A stretch of DNA of 36,318 bases from Gallionella sp. Its GTDB lineage: Bacteria; Pseudomonadota; Gammaproteobacteria; Burkholderiales; Gallionellaceae. Under the pieces are notes generated by a model that had not been told where the DNA came from, made no database searches, and saw nothing but the letters and a program-made list of their open reading frames with translations. The position numbers were made by a program, and so were the translations under genes. Every line of letters starts with the position of its first letter. Position 1 is the first letter of the stretch. Where the stretch lies: contig JAQTTV010000032.1 in assembly GCA_028710565.1 (NCBI GenBank), positions 1 to 36,318 of the forward strand, in the 5' to 3' direction. Shown here piece after piece: positions 1 to 7,466 of this stretch.

Positions 1-78
1 GCGCACCCGCCCATCCCGCTCCACGCGGTGACGAGCTTCCAAGACTTTTTTGATTTCTACACTCAGTTTGATTTCCAT
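1..78 (-). CDS. Partial hypothetical protein, N-terminus only
   Basis: An open frame starts at an ATG (complement of 76-78) and runs off the left edge, giving 26 residues that begin MEIKLSVEIKKVLEARHRVE. The stretch is charged and looks helical, and it has no stop. I do not recognise the family. The start has only a weak ribosome site (GAGCAA just upstream). It is divergent from acpP, where fabG would be expected in many gammaproteobacteria. It could be a chance open frame, since only 78 bases are visible. Confidence 0.3.
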   Translation of the reverse strand, partial: MEIKLSVEIKKVLEARHRVERDGRVR

Positions 79-234
79 TTGCTCATTGTCTGTTATTTTT
101 CGGGTTTTTCAAAGGCGATGGGTATATCTGGTTCAGAGGTTCAATTTATTGAGCCGAAAATTGCTTTGCAGGATGTTTTGGATAGCACGAAAAGTCGCTG
201 GTTTAAGTTCATTTTTTAAAAAGTTGCGATGTAG

Positions 235-263
235 TTTGGAATTTAGGGCAAGTTTGATACAAT
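235..263 (+). promoter_or_regulatory. Sigma70-type promoter for acpP-fabF
   Basis: A -35 hexamer TTTGGA (235-240) and a -10 hexamer TACAAT (258-263) are separated by exactly 17 bases. Transcription would start near 270, giving a leader of about 37 nt with the ribosome site AGGAGA at 295-300. Confidence 0.6.
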
Positions 264-306
264 GCCGAAGCTTTTTTGAACTTTAATTCAGGGTAGGAGA
301 TAAAAG

Positions 307-543
307 ATGTCTATTGAACAACGTGTTAAGAAAATCGTCGCAGAACAACTGGGTGTGGATGAGGCTGAAGTTAAGCTGGAATCTTCTTTTGTAAATGATC
401 TGGGTGCGGATTCTCTGGATACAGTAGAGCTCGTAATGGCATTGGAAGAAGCATTTGAATGCGAAATTCCAGACGAAGATGCTGAAAAAATTACGACAGT
501 ACAACAAGCCATTGATTATGTCGTGGCACATCAAGCAGCGTAG
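307..543 (+). CDS. acpP: Acyl carrier protein AcpP
   Basis: This 78-residue acidic protein carries growing acyl chains as thioesters on a 4'-phosphopantetheine arm in type II fatty acid synthesis in the cytoplasm. The prosthetic-group motif [18 protein letters not shown] is present, with the modified serine at residue 36, and the length is normal for the family. A good ribosome site (AGGAGA, 6 nt spacing) supports the ATG. It is followed by fabF after 35 nt, the standard acpP-fabF pair, and both probably share the promoter at 235-263. fabG, which often lies immediately upstream, is absent here. The identification is essentially certain. Confidence 0.97.
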   Translation: MSIEQRVKKIVAEQLGVDEAEVKLESSFVNDLGADSLDTVELVMALEEAFECEIPDEDAEKITTVQQAIDYVVAHQAA

Positions 544-578
544 TTCGTTGTTGTTTTCCTTCATTTTTAGGTCAGCGG

Positions 579-1811
579 ATGTCTAAACGTAGAGTTGTAA
601 TTACAGGGCTGGGGATAGTTTCTCCAGTCGGCGTGGGTATCTCTGCTGCATGGCAAAGTATTATTGCTGGCAAATCAGGTATTTCCAATATCACGCATTT
701 TGACGCAAGTCAGTTTGCGAGTCGTGTGGCGGGCGAAGTGAAAGACTTTGATGTCACTCAGTTTATTTCTGCAAAAGATGCACGTCGCATGGATCGATTT
801 ATACATTTCGGTTTGGCTGCGGGTATTGAAGCATTTAAAGATTCTGGACTTGAGGTTACCGAACAAAATGCACCGCGTATTGGGGTCAATATTGGCTCAG
901 GTATCGGTGGATTGCCGATGATTGAAGATACGCATGATGACTATCTGAAATCGGGTCCTCGCAAAATATCTCCTTTCTTTATTCCAGGCACGATCATCAA
1001 TATGATTTCGGGCAATTTGTCGGTGATGTTTGGCTTGCAAGGGCCAAACTTAGCAATGGTGTCTGCGTGTACCACAGGCACACATTGCATCGGCGAATCC
1101 GCGCGGATTATCGAATATGGTGATGCCGATGTGATGATTGCAGGTGGATCAGAAGCGACCATTGGGGCATTGGCAGTGGGTGGTTTTTCCTCTGCACGCG
1201 CCTTAAGTACGCGTAATGATGATCCTGCTACCGCTTGCCGCCCATGGGATAAGGATCGTGATGGTTTTGTGATAGGTGAAGGTGCGGGTGTGATGGTGCT
1301 CGAAGAATATGAGCATGCCAAAGCCCGTGGTGCAAAAATCTATGCGGAATTGTCTGGTTATGGTATGAGCGGTGATGCTTATCACATAACATCGCCCAAT
1401 GCCGATGGCCCTAAACGCAGTATGTTGAATGCATTGCGCAATGCGGGCTTAAATCCCGATCAGGTGCAATACGTCAACGCTCATGGTACTTCTACTCCTT
1501 TAGGCGATCAAAATGAAACCGATGCGATTAAATTGGCATTTGGTGATCACGCCTACAAGTTGGTAGTGAATTCCACCAAATCCATGACGGGTCATTTGTT
1601 AGGTGGTGCAGGCGGGATTGAATCTGTATTTTCAGTATTGGCGATACATCATCAAATTTCCCCACCGACTATCAATATTTTTGAACAAGATCCAGGTTGT
1701 GATCTCGACTATTGCGCAAATATCGCCCGTGACATGAAAATTGATGTTGCGGTCAATAATAACTTTGGTTTTGGCGGAACCAATGGTACGTTGTTGTTCC
1801 GTAAAGTTTAA
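579..1811 (+). CDS. fabF: 3-oxoacyl-ACP synthase II (KAS II) FabF
   Basis: This 410-residue condensing enzyme elongates acyl-ACP with malonyl-ACP. The Cys-His-His triad of the thiolase fold is visible: Cys164 in VSACTTGTHC, His302 in NAHGTSTPLGD and His339 in STKSMTGHLLGGAGG. The C-terminal NNNFGFGGTN glycine-rich loop is also present. Length fits FabF. It lies 35 nt after acpP, its substrate carrier. The ribosome site is weak (TTTAGG), so translation may partly depend on acpP. The hairpin at 1819-1855 and terminator at 1920-1958 immediately downstream would limit read-through into pabC. Confidence 0.96.
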   Translation: MSKRRVVITGLGIVSPVGVGISAAWQSIIAGKSGISNITHFDASQFASRVAGEVKDFDVTQFISAKDARRMDRFIHFGLAAGIEAFKDSGLEVTEQNAPRIGVNIGSGIGGLPMIEDTHDDYLKSGPRKISPFFIPGTIINMISGNLSVMFGLQGPNLAMVSACTTGTHCIGESARIIEYGDADVMIAGGSEATIGALAVGGFSSARALSTRNDDPATACRPWDKDRDGFVIGEGAGVMVLEEYEHAKARGAKIYAELSGYGMSGDAYHITSPNADGPKRSMLNALRNAGLNPDQVQYVNAHGTSTPLGDQNETDAIKLAFGDHAYKLVVNSTKSMTGHLLGGAGGIESVFSVLAIHHQISPPTINIFEQDPGCDLDYCANIARDMKIDVAVNNNFGFGGTNGTLLFRKV

Positions 1812-1818
1812 AGCAAAT

Positions 1819-1855
1819 CCTCTCCTGATATTGGCTAAAGCGGCATCAGAGGAGG
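1819..1855 (+). promoter_or_regulatory. RNA hairpin that would sequester a strong ribosome site
   Basis: Bases 1819-1829 can pair with 1845-1855 (ten of eleven positions, counting one G-U), leaving a 15-nt loop. The 3' arm contains GAGGAGG, the strongest Shine-Dalgarno core in the window, which sits 9 nt before the ATG at 1865. Pairing would hide that site. This is seen in the sequence; a regulatory role is inference. Confidence 0.45.
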
Positions 1856-1864
1856 TGAGTTAAG

Positions 1865-1906
1865 ATGGTTTTATTGAACCCACAACATATAGTCAAGATG
1901 GAATGA
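1865..1906 (+). CDS. Possible 13-residue leader peptide before pabC
   Basis: An ATG at 1865 with a near-perfect ribosome site (GGAGGTGA, 1851-1858) opens a 13-codon frame (MVLLNPQHIVKME) that ends at TGA 1904-1906, 13 nt before the stem of the intrinsic terminator at 1920-1958. The layout of strong ribosome site, short ORF and terminator resembles a leader-peptide attenuator. No run of a particular regulatory codon is visible, so the effector cannot be guessed. It may instead be a chance ORF. Confidence 0.3.
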   Translation: MVLLNPQHIVKME

Positions 1907-1919
1907 GTCGATCAAAACA

Positions 1920-1958
1920 CCCGCCACGCGCTCAAGCGTTGGCGGGTTGTTTTTTTTT
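1920..1958 (+). terminator. Intrinsic terminator between fabF and pabC
   Basis: Stem CCCGCCA-CGC (1920-1929) pairs with GCG-T-TGGCGGG (1936-1946) around a 6-nt loop and is followed by a T-rich run to 1958 (TTGTTTTTTTTT). It ends the acpP-fabF transcript or attenuates read-through into pabC. It also shows that the pabC frame does not begin upstream of it. Confidence 0.8.
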
Positions 1959-1992
1959 GCGGATTGTGACGGTCAATTTATCGAGTGAGTCC

Positions 1993-2781
1993 ATGCTGGT
2001 CAATGGTGTCATCAGTGATTCAATTTCAATTCGCGATCGTGGCTTGTTATATGGCGACGGGGTGTTTCGCACCGTGTGTGTGCGGCGGGGTATTGCCCAG
2101 CATTGGGCATTGCACTATCAGAAATTGCATCATGACTGCACAGTATTAGCGATTCCTTGTCCTGATTTTGCGTTGTTGTCAGCTGAGTTAGCGATGTTGT
2201 TGCCGCAGCATCGTGATGCGGTATTCAAAATTATCGTGACACGGGGAGTCGGCGCGCGCGGATATGCGCCCTCATCGAGCGCGCAGCCTACCCATATTTG
2301 GGATGTTGTGCCGTTGCCCGTGTATCCTGAACACTATGTTGCTCAGGGTATTGAGGTGCGCTTTTGTGACTTGCGTTTGGGGTATCAACCGCGCTTGGCT
2401 GGTATCAAGCATCTGAATCGCTTAGAAAATGTGTTAGCGGCAGCTGAGTGGCAAGATGCCAATATTCCCGAAGGCTTGTTGTTGGATGTCGAAGAGTGTG
2501 TCATCGAAGGTACGCGTAGCAATGTTTTTTTGGTCATCAATCAACGCATCGTGACGCCCGATTTGTCGTGCTGTGGTGTGGCGGGATTGCAACGTGATCG
2601 AATTTTAGCTCACACGCCTGTGGAGATTCGGCGGGTGACAGTAGAGGAATTGTTGCGTGCAGATGAAGTTTTTTTGGTGAATAGTCTCATCGGGGTGTGG
2701 AGTATTCGGGCATTGACAGGCCACCGCTGGGATGATTTTCCTGTCGCTCAAATGATGCGTGATATGTTAGCCAAGGAGTAG
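1993..2781 (+). CDS. pabC: Aminodeoxychorismate lyase PabC
   Basis: This fold-type IV PLP enzyme of 262 residues should convert 4-amino-4-deoxychorismate to p-aminobenzoate and pyruvate for folate synthesis. The start MLVNGVISDSISIRDRGLLY matches the family N-terminus. The PLP lysine is probably Lys139 in LAGIKHLNRLENV, and IEGTRSNVFL is the conserved cofactor-phosphate region. An in-frame start farther upstream would read through the terminator at 1920-1958, so ATG 1993 with GAGTGAG just before it is preferred. The position between fabF and mltG is the conserved gammaproteobacterial order. A D-amino-acid or branched-chain aminotransferase is possible from family membership but unlikely in this context. 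Confidence 0.9.
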   Translation: MLVNGVISDSISIRDRGLLYGDGVFRTVCVRRGIAQHWALHYQKLHHDCTVLAIPCPDFALLSAELAMLLPQHRDAVFKIIVTRGVGARGYAPSSSAQPTHIWDVVPLPVYPEHYVAQGIEVRFCDLRLGYQPRLAGIKHLNRLENVLAAAEWQDANIPEGLLLDVEECVIEGTRSNVFLVINQRIVTPDLSCCGVAGLQRDRILAHTPVEIRRVTVEELLRADEVFLVNSLIGVWSIRALTGHRWDDFPVAQMMRDMLAKE

Positions 2782-2785
2782 GAGA

Positions 2786-3775
2786 ATGTTGCAGAAAATA
2801 GTCATGCGGTTCTTGGCACTGTTGGGCATCGTCGTGGTGCTTGCGGGCTTGTTCATCTATTACGCCTATTCTCGCCCCGCACTGCCTTCAACACCGTACA
2901 CCTTTACGATTAAGTCTGGCAGCAGTGTTGCCAGTGCCGCACGGCAATTGCAAGATGCGCATGTTATCCAGCATGAGAGTCTGTTTGTGTTGCTAGTGCG
3001 TATCATGGGACAGTCTGCGCGTATTAAATCGGGTCGTTATACTTTGGAACATGCCATTTCTCCCCGCGAATTAGTGACGATGCTGGCGCAAGGCGCGAGT
3101 ACACAGCGTCAGGTCACGGTGATCGAGGGCTGGACATTTCGGCAATTTCGCGCGGTGTTAAATGCTTCTCCCGATTTAAAACATGACTCTCTCGCCTTAA
3201 CGGATGTGGAGCTGCTGCAACGTATCGGTGCGGTTTATGATTATCCAGAAGGTTTGTTTTTCCCTGATACCTATGCTTTTGAGGCGGGAAGCAGTGATTT
3301 GGCGGTGCTCAAGCGCGCTTACCAAACCATGCAAAAACGCTTGCAAACCGCATGGGAAAATCGCGATCCTGATTTGCCGTTGCAAACGCCTTATCAGGCA
3401 TTGATCTTAGCGTCCATCGTCGAGAAAGAAACAGGCGCGGCACGGGATCGCGATATGATTGCAGGCGTTTTTACTAATCGTTTGCGTCATGGGATGCGCT
3501 TGCAAACCGATCCCAGTGTGATTTATGGGTTGGGGGCAAATTTTGATGGCAATTTGCGTAAGGTGGATTTGTTGACGGATACGATTTACAACACTTATAC
3601 CCGTGCGGGGCTGACCCCTACGCCAATTTCCTTGCCAGGGGCAGCAGCACTCCATGCGGCACTGCATCCTGCACCGACCACGGCGGTGTACTTTGTGGCA
3701 CGCGGGGATGGTAGCTCAGAATTTTCCAGCAACTTAACTGAGCATAATCGGGCCGTAAATCGTTTTCAGAAATAA
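2786..3775 (+). CDS. mltG: Endolytic murein transglycosylase MltG (YceG)
   Basis: This inner-membrane lytic transglycosylase cleaves nascent glycan strands and is thought to set glycan chain length. Its 329 residues begin with one membrane segment (about residues 8-28), followed by a LysM-like periplasmic region and the catalytic domain. The catalytic glutamate is probably Glu213 in [12 protein letters not shown], followed by [14 protein letters not shown]. The length is usual. The gene starts 4 nt after the pabC stop behind AAGGAG, so the two are probably cotranscribed. Confidence 0.95.
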   Translation: MLQKIVMRFLALLGIVVVLAGLFIYYAYSRPALPSTPYTFTIKSGSSVASAARQLQDAHVIQHESLFVLLVRIMGQSARIKSGRYTLEHAISPRELVTMLAQGASTQRQVTVIEGWTFRQFRAVLNASPDLKHDSLALTDVELLQRIGAVYDYPEGLFFPDTYAFEAGSSDLAVLKRAYQTMQKRLQTAWENRDPDLPLQTPYQALILASIVEKETGAARDRDMIAGVFTNRLRHGMRLQTDPSVIYGLGANFDGNLRKVDLLTDTIYNTYTRAGLTPTPISLPGAAALHAALHPAPTTAVYFVARGDGSSEFSSNLTEHNRAVNRFQK

Positions 3776-3846
3776 TTTTGTTGTACATGAGGGTATGCGC
3801 ACGAGCATCGCATATAGTTACCATTAACACTATATTAGGGAAAGAA

Positions 3847-4461
3847 ATGAATCGTTTTATAACATTTGAAGGCGTGGATGGTGCGGGTAAGAGTACGCAT
3901 TTGGCTGGTTTTGCAGATGCGTTGCGTCAAAGAGGGTTGGATGTACTGGTGACCCGTGAGCCAGGCGGAACCCCGTTGGGTGAGCAACTTCGTGAGATTC
4001 TCTTGCACCATCCTATGGATATCAACACTGAAGCTTTGTTGATGTTTGCGGCACGCATGGAGCATATTGCCCAAGTGATACAGCCCGCTTTAGATGCTGG
4101 AAAATGGGTAGTTTCTGATCGCTTTAGTGATGCCAGTTTTGCTTACCAAGGTGGTGGGCGGGGCATGGACTGGGATAAATTGCGTCAGTTGGAACAATGG
4201 GTGCACCCAGAATTACAACCTGACCTCACGCTCTTCTTTGATGTGCCCGTCGAAGTTGCGCGTCAGCGTCTTGCCAATAATGTTTCTTTAGATCGTTTTG
4301 AACAAGAACACTCCGATTTCTTTGAGCGTGTGCGTGCGGGTTATCATCGTAGGCTCGCCGAATCTCCTCAACGCTACGCCTTAATTGATGCGTCTAAATC
4401 GCCAGAAGCGGTGGCGCAGCAATGTCGCGATATTCTTGAAGGTTTATTGGCGCGCGAATGA
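3847..4461 (+). CDS. tmk: Thymidylate kinase Tmk
   Basis: This enzyme phosphorylates dTMP to dTDP with ATP. The 204-residue protein has the P-loop [11 protein letters not shown] (residues 7-17), the [16 protein letters not shown] segment with its conserved DR(Y/F) motif, and arginine in the lid, as in the enteric-type enzymes. The start at ATG 3847 aligns with the family and has AGGGAAAGAA upstream; a longer frame from 3778 adds unrelated residues. The 3' end overlaps holB by 4 nt (ATGA), suggesting translational coupling of the two DNA-precursor and replication genes. Confidence 0.96.
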   Translation: MNRFITFEGVDGAGKSTHLAGFADALRQRGLDVLVTREPGGTPLGEQLREILLHHPMDINTEALLMFAARMEHIAQVIQPALDAGKWVVSDRFSDASFAYQGGGRGMDWDKLRQLEQWVHPELQPDLTLFFDVPVEVARQRLANNVSLDRFEQEHSDFFERVRAGYHRRLAESPQRYALIDASKSPEAVAQQCRDILEGLLARE

Positions 4462-5471
4462 GCAAACTCTACCCATGGCAACAGCAGGACTGGGCGCACT
4501 TACAAGCTTTGCGTAAGCGTCCGCCGCACGCCTTGCTCTTCAAAGGAACCCAAGGCATCGGCAAGCTAGAACTCGCGTTGCAATTTGCGCACGCGTTGTT
4601 ATGTCATCACCCCAGCGAAGAAGGTTTTGCGTGCGGCGCGTGTCCCGCCTGTCATTGGTTGTCACAAGGTTCTCATCCCGATTTTCGCTTGGTACAACCT
4701 GATACGCTGACGGCAGAAGCCGATGAAGCAGAAAGCAGCAGCGAAGCCAAATCAAGCAAAAAACCTAGCAAGCTAATTACCATAGACCAGATTCGCGGGC
4801 TGTCGGATTTCTTTGCCTTGTCGGCGCATCAAGGCGGGCGGCGCGTCGTTGTGATTCATCCAGCGGAAGCGATGAATCCCAATGCGACCAATGCCCTGCT
4901 CAAGAATTTGGAGGAGCCGCCACCCGACTTACTTTTTATTTTGGTGACACATAAACCTCAGTTATTGCTACCGACCATCCTCAGTCGTTGCCTGTCTTTC
5001 CCTGTGACCATGCCCGATGTAGCAATGGCAACTCAGTGGTTAAAGCAGCAAGGCATAAGCGATCCCTTGCCTATCTTAGCATCGTGTGGCTTCGCGCCTT
5101 TGCTTGCAGGCAAAGAAGACGGACAACTAGAGTTGCGACAAAAATTATTGCAAGCACTACGCCAACCCGCGCAGTTTGATATTTTCGCGCTCTCTGAAGC
5201 CTTGCAGAAAACCGAACAAGCTTGGGTGGTACATCATCTGCAACAATGGTGCTACGATTTGCTGTCCCTGAAACTAGCAGGGCGGGTGCGCTATCATCTG
5301 GGCGAAGAAGCCGCGATGCAAAAGCTGGTTGCCTCCGTCGATCCTTTAAAACTCGCTCAACTGCAAAAACAACTCCAAACCGCCCGCCGTGAAGCGACGC
5401 ACACTTTAAATCCAAAGCTATTTTTTGAGTCCCTGTTTTTGGATTATGGGAAAGTATTTGCTAGTCGTTAG
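4458..5471 (+). CDS. holB: DNA polymerase III delta-prime subunit HolB
   Basis: HolB is the delta-prime subunit of the clamp loader, which opens the beta clamp with the tau/gamma and delta subunits. The protein has 337 residues. A P-loop-like segment GTQGIGKLE (30-38) lacks the Ser/Thr after lysine, consistent with a subunit that does not hydrolyse ATP. Zinc-binding cysteines are at 49, 59, 62 and 65 (CGACPAC). The sensor region [18 protein letters not shown] and the SRC motif (LSRCLSF) are present. It overlaps tmk by 4 nt. The C-terminal codons and stop lie in a heptanucleotide repeat (5461-5495), so the last residues may have been altered by repeat growth. Confidence 0.94.
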   Translation: MSKLYPWQQQDWAHLQALRKRPPHALLFKGTQGIGKLELALQFAHALLCHHPSEEGFACGACPACHWLSQGSHPDFRLVQPDTLTAEADEAESSSEAKSSKKPSKLITIDQIRGLSDFFALSAHQGGRRVVVIHPAEAMNPNATNALLKNLEEPPPDLLFILVTHKPQLLLPTILSRCLSFPVTMPDVAMATQWLKQQGISDPLPILASCGFAPLLAGKEDGQLELRQKLLQALRQPAQFDIFALSEALQKTEQAWVVHHLQQWCYDLLSLKLAGRVRYHLGEEAAMQKLVASVDPLKLAQLQKQLQTARREATHTLNPKLFFESLFLDYGKVFASR

Positions 5472-5495
5472 TCGTTAGTTTCTGGTTTCTAATTT
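5461..5495 (+). repeat. Heptanucleotide tandem repeat across the holB stop codon
   Basis: Five consecutive 7-base units occupy 5461-5495: CTAGTCG, TTAGTCG, TTAGTTT, CTGGTTT and CTAATTT. The second unit contains the holB stop (TAG 5469-5471). The same unit CTAGTCG followed by CTAGTTG occurs at the end of hisS (28576-28589). Degenerate heptads of this kind are known as short tandemly repeated sequences in cyanobacteria and some large sulfur bacteria. Confidence 0.55.
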
Positions 5496-5542
5496 TGAGG
5501 CGTAGGTGATAAGTGAAGGCGTTTCTGTATCGTATTGCGCTC

Positions 5543-5584
5543 ACTCCCCTCGCCCACTTGTGGGAGAGGGGGCGGGGGAGAGGG
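5543..5584 (+). repeat. GC-rich palindromic intergenic repeat, copy 1
   Basis: A 42-bp element begins ACTCCCCTCGCCC and ends GAGAGGG. Its core hairpin is CCCAC-TT-GTGGG. A near-identical copy in opposite orientation lies at 23993-24034. The element sits in the 178-nt gap between holB and tatD, where several gammaproteobacteria (for example Pseudomonas) carry a pilZ gene; no such gene is visible here. Confidence 0.8.
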
Positions 5585-5649
5585 AATGTGCTCAATAAAT
5601 TTAATCTCATTTTTTATCGCACGTAAGCTGCATTTTTTCAAGGTTCAAC

Positions 5650-6417
5650 ATGCCCTTTATTGATTCGCATTGCCATTTAAATTTTCCCGCTTTGGCGGAC
5701 AACATCCCTGATTTTTTAGCCCAGATGGCACGCAACGACGTGGTGAACGCGCTGTGTGTGTCGGTCAATTTGGCGGATTTTCCGCAGGTGTTGTCGTTGT
5801 CGGAACAGCATCCGCAGTTGTACGCCTCGGTGGGCGTGCATCCTGATTATGAAAATGTGGCAGAACCCACGGTGGCGGGCTTGGTCGCGTTGGCGAATCA
5901 TCCCAAAATTATCGCGATTGGTGAAACAGGGCTGGATTATTTCCGCTTGACGGGTGATTTGGATTGGCAGCGCGAACGCTTCCGCGTGCATATCCGCGCC
6001 GCCCGTGAATCGGGTAAGCCATTGATTATCCACACCCGCTCCGCTTCGGAAGATACTTTGCGCTTGATGGCGGAAGAAAATGCAGCGGAAATCGGCGGCG
6101 TGATGCACTGCTTTACTGAAAACTGGGAAACCGCCCAAGCCGCACTAGACATGGGTTTTTACATCTCCTTTTCGGGCATCGTCACCTTTAAAAATGCCAC
6201 ACAAATCAAAGAAGTGTCGCAACGCGTGCTGTTGGATCGCATCCTAATCGAAACCGACGCGCCCTATCTCGCGCCTGCTCCGCATCGCGGCAAGCTCAAT
6301 CACCCCGCGTGGGTCAAACACGTCGCCGAAGAAATCGCCCTGCTACGTGGCATACCCTTGGCGGAAGTCGGCGAAGCCACCACCGCGAATTTCAAAAAAC
6401 TATTTAAAATCAATTGA
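5650..6417 (+). CDS. tatD: TatD-family metal-dependent DNase (YcfH type)
   Basis: This 255-residue TIM-barrel amidohydrolase-fold protein carries the family metal ligands: HxH at His7 and His9 (DSHCHLNF), Glu in AIGETGLDY, His in PLIIHTRSA, His in GVMHCFTENW and Asp in ILIETDAPYLAP. Family members act as 3'-5' exonucleases or DNases on nucleic acids in the cytoplasm. The tmk-holB-ycfH order of enterics is preserved, but a 178-nt repeat-bearing gap separates it from holB. The substrate cannot be read from the sequence, and the paralogue type (YcfH rather than TatD) is inferred from the neighbours. Confidence 0.9.
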   Translation: MPFIDSHCHLNFPALADNIPDFLAQMARNDVVNALCVSVNLADFPQVLSLSEQHPQLYASVGVHPDYENVAEPTVAGLVALANHPKIIAIGETGLDYFRLTGDLDWQRERFRVHIRAARESGKPLIIHTRSASEDTLRLMAEENAAEIGGVMHCFTENWETAQAALDMGFYISFSGIVTFKNATQIKEVSQRVLLDRILIETDAPYLAPAPHRGKLNHPAWVKHVAEEIALLRGIPLAEVGEATTANFKKLFKIN

Positions 6418-6426
6418 TCGTGTAAT

Positions 6427-6485
6427 GTAGGTGCGAATTCATTCGCACGATTTAACGAACAACGTGCGAATGAATTCGCACCTAC
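6427..6485. repeat. REPIN-like inverted pair with GTAG ends (GTGCGAAT type)
   Basis: Two 23-bp arms (6427-6449 and 6463-6485) are perfect inverted copies separated by 13 nt. Each arm is GTAG followed by a small palindrome, GTGCGAAT-TC-ATTCGCAC. This is the architecture of REP doublets (REPINs), where a GTAG tetranucleotide precedes a hairpin. It fills the tatD-ispF gap, and a diverged single copy occurs inside the udg gene (10550-10573). Confidence 0.85.
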
Positions 6486-6502
6486 GCGGAGAGGGAAAAA
6501 TC

Positions 6503-6979
6503 ATGAGAATCGGACAAGGCTTTGATGTGCATCAACTAGTCGAAGGGCGCAAGCTGATTATCGGCGGCGTAGATATTCCCTATGAAAAAGGTTTGCTGGG
6601 ACATTCCGATGCTGACGTATTGCTACACGCCATCTGTGACGCACTGCTAGGCGCGGCGGCATTGGGCGACATCGGACAACATTTTTCCGATACCGATGCG
6701 CAATTTAAAAACATCGACAGTCGCATCTTATTGCGCAAAACCATGCACTTAGTCAAAGCCCAAGGCTGGCGCGTCAATAACGTCGATGCCACCATCATCG
6801 CCCAAGCACCCAAAATGATGAGCCACATTCCCCAAATGGTGCAACACATCGCCGCCGACTTAGGGGTCGAGCGCAGTGCCGTCAACGTCAAAGCCACCAC
6901 CACCGAAAAGTTAGGCTACACAGGACGCGGCGAAGGCATTGCGGCGCAAGCGGTGGTATTACTGCTGGCGAATTCGTAG
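6503..6979 (+). CDS. ispF: 2-C-methyl-D-erythritol 2,4-cyclodiphosphate synthase IspF
   Basis: IspF cyclises CDP-methylerythritol 2-phosphate in the MEP isoprenoid pathway. The 158-residue protein begins [12 protein letters not shown]. Zinc ligands Asp8, His10 and His42 are in place ([19 protein letters not shown]), and the [15 protein letters not shown] segment matches the family. ATG 6503 is chosen because GGAGAGGG lies just upstream and because a longer in-frame start would translate through the inverted repeat at 6427-6485. ispD, the usual partner, is not in the window. The stop TAG is part of the GTAG of the next repeat (6975-7033), which suggests that insertion set the 3' end. Confidence 0.96.
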   Translation: MRIGQGFDVHQLVEGRKLIIGGVDIPYEKGLLGHSDADVLLHAICDALLGAAALGDIGQHFSDTDAQFKNIDSRILLRKTMHLVKAQGWRVNNVDATIIAQAPKMMSHIPQMVQHIAADLGVERSAVNVKATTTEKLGYTGRGEGIAAQAVVLLLANS

Positions 6980-7033
6980 CCCGTATGCAATACGGGGTGA
7001 ATGACGCGTTACCCGTATTGCATACGGGCTACG
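6975..7033. repeat. REPIN-like inverted pair overlapping the ispF stop codon
   Basis: Two perfect 22-bp arms (6975-6996 and 7012-7033) are inverted around a 15-nt spacer. Each arm has GTAG plus a palindrome CCCGTAT-(3 nt)-ATACGGG. The GTAG at 6976-6979 supplies the ispF stop codon TAG. The element marks the left border of the MNT-OLD cassette. Confidence 0.85.
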
Positions 7034-7039
7034 TTTGTT

Positions 7040-7068
7040 CAATTGGAGTACACGTTATCTGGGATAAT
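7040..7068 (+). promoter_or_regulatory. Candidate extended -10 promoter of the MNT-OLD cassette
   Basis: TGGGATAAT at 7060-7068 fits an extended -10 (TGn plus GATAAT). The hexamer 17 nt upstream (CAATTG, 7040-7045) is a poor -35, as is common for extended -10 promoters. Transcription would begin near 7075, just inside the right edge of the preceding repeat and about 20 nt before the MNT start. Confidence 0.4.
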
Positions 7069-7095
7069 GCCGCCCTCATCCCACCGCCGCCCGCC

Positions 7096-7407
7096 ATGCG
7101 CCTGACTCCTGCCCAAATCCAAACCATCCAACACGCCGCTTGCCAATACTTTGGCGCGGACGCAGCGGTTTGGCTATTTGGCTCACGCACCGATGACAGC
7201 AAAAAAGGCGGGGATTACGACTTTCTGGTCGAAACCTCGCTGGACTCCCCCGACGCGCTAATACAACAAAAAATCGCCATGCTGCTCGCTTTGCAATCTA
7301 GCCACCCCTTTGAAGACGAAAAAATTGATCTGGTCATCAAACGCCGCCATAGCCCGTTTGAACTACCGATTTACACCGTCGCGCAGCAACAAGGAATTAA
7401 ATTATGA
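7096..7407 (+). CDS. Minimal nucleotidyltransferase (MNT, pol-beta fold)
   Basis: This 103-residue protein has the signature GSR-(7 residues)-GDYDFLVE: GS in VWLFGSRTDD, the metal-binding pair in GGDYDF, and a likely third acidic residue in DEKIDLVIK. Members of this superfamily transfer nucleotides. Many small ones are antitoxins that AMPylate a HEPN-domain toxin encoded next door, as in MntA-HepT. No HEPN gene is visible; the next large gene is an OLD nuclease. ATG 7096 is preferred because the frame upstream runs through the repeat and the candidate promoter. No clear ribosome site precedes it, so initiation may be near-leaderless. It overlaps the next small ORF by 4 nt (ATGA). Confidence 0.75.
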   Translation: MRLTPAQIQTIQHAACQYFGADAAVWLFGSRTDDSKKGGDYDFLVETSLDSPDALIQQKIAMLLALQSSHPFEDEKIDLVIKRRHSPFELPIYTVAQQQGIKL

Positions 7408-7466
7408 AACTTGTTGTTTGGAATGCGGGCATTAACTTTCTACCATCGTGGATGTACTCAATATGA
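7404..7466 (+). CDS. 20-residue coupling ORF between MNT and OLD genes
   Basis: ATG 7404 is preceded by AAGGA (7390-7394) at good spacing and opens a 20-codon frame (MKLVVWNAGINFLPSWMYSI). Its ATG overlaps the MNT stop, and its stop overlaps the OLD start (ATGA 7463-7466). Tiny ORFs with overlaps at both ends usually carry translational coupling from one gene to the next. It could instead be the remnant of a deleted partner gene. The peptide resembles nothing I recognise. Confidence 0.45.
   Translation: MKLVVWNAGINFLPSWMYSI

Noticed and set aside
1819..1958. Tetrahydrofolate riboswitch before pabC
   Set aside because: The context is attractive, but the region does not resemble the THF or THF-II consensus that I know; it is reported only as an unassigned regulator.
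1903..1992. Longer N-terminus for PabC starting at 1903
   Set aside because: It would translate through the intrinsic terminator at 1920-1958 and adds residues not seen in the family; ATG 1993 gives the canonical start.
5461..5495. CRISPR array
   Set aside because: The units are 7 bases, directly adjacent and degenerate, without spacers; no cas gene is present in the window.
6431..6502. Longer N-terminus for IspF starting at 6431
   Set aside because: It reads through the right arm of the inverted repeat; ATG 6503 has a ribosome site and the family start [10 protein letters not shown].
6985..7095. Longer N-terminus for the MNT protein starting at 6985
   Set aside because: The extra 37 residues are encoded by the repeat and the candidate promoter region.
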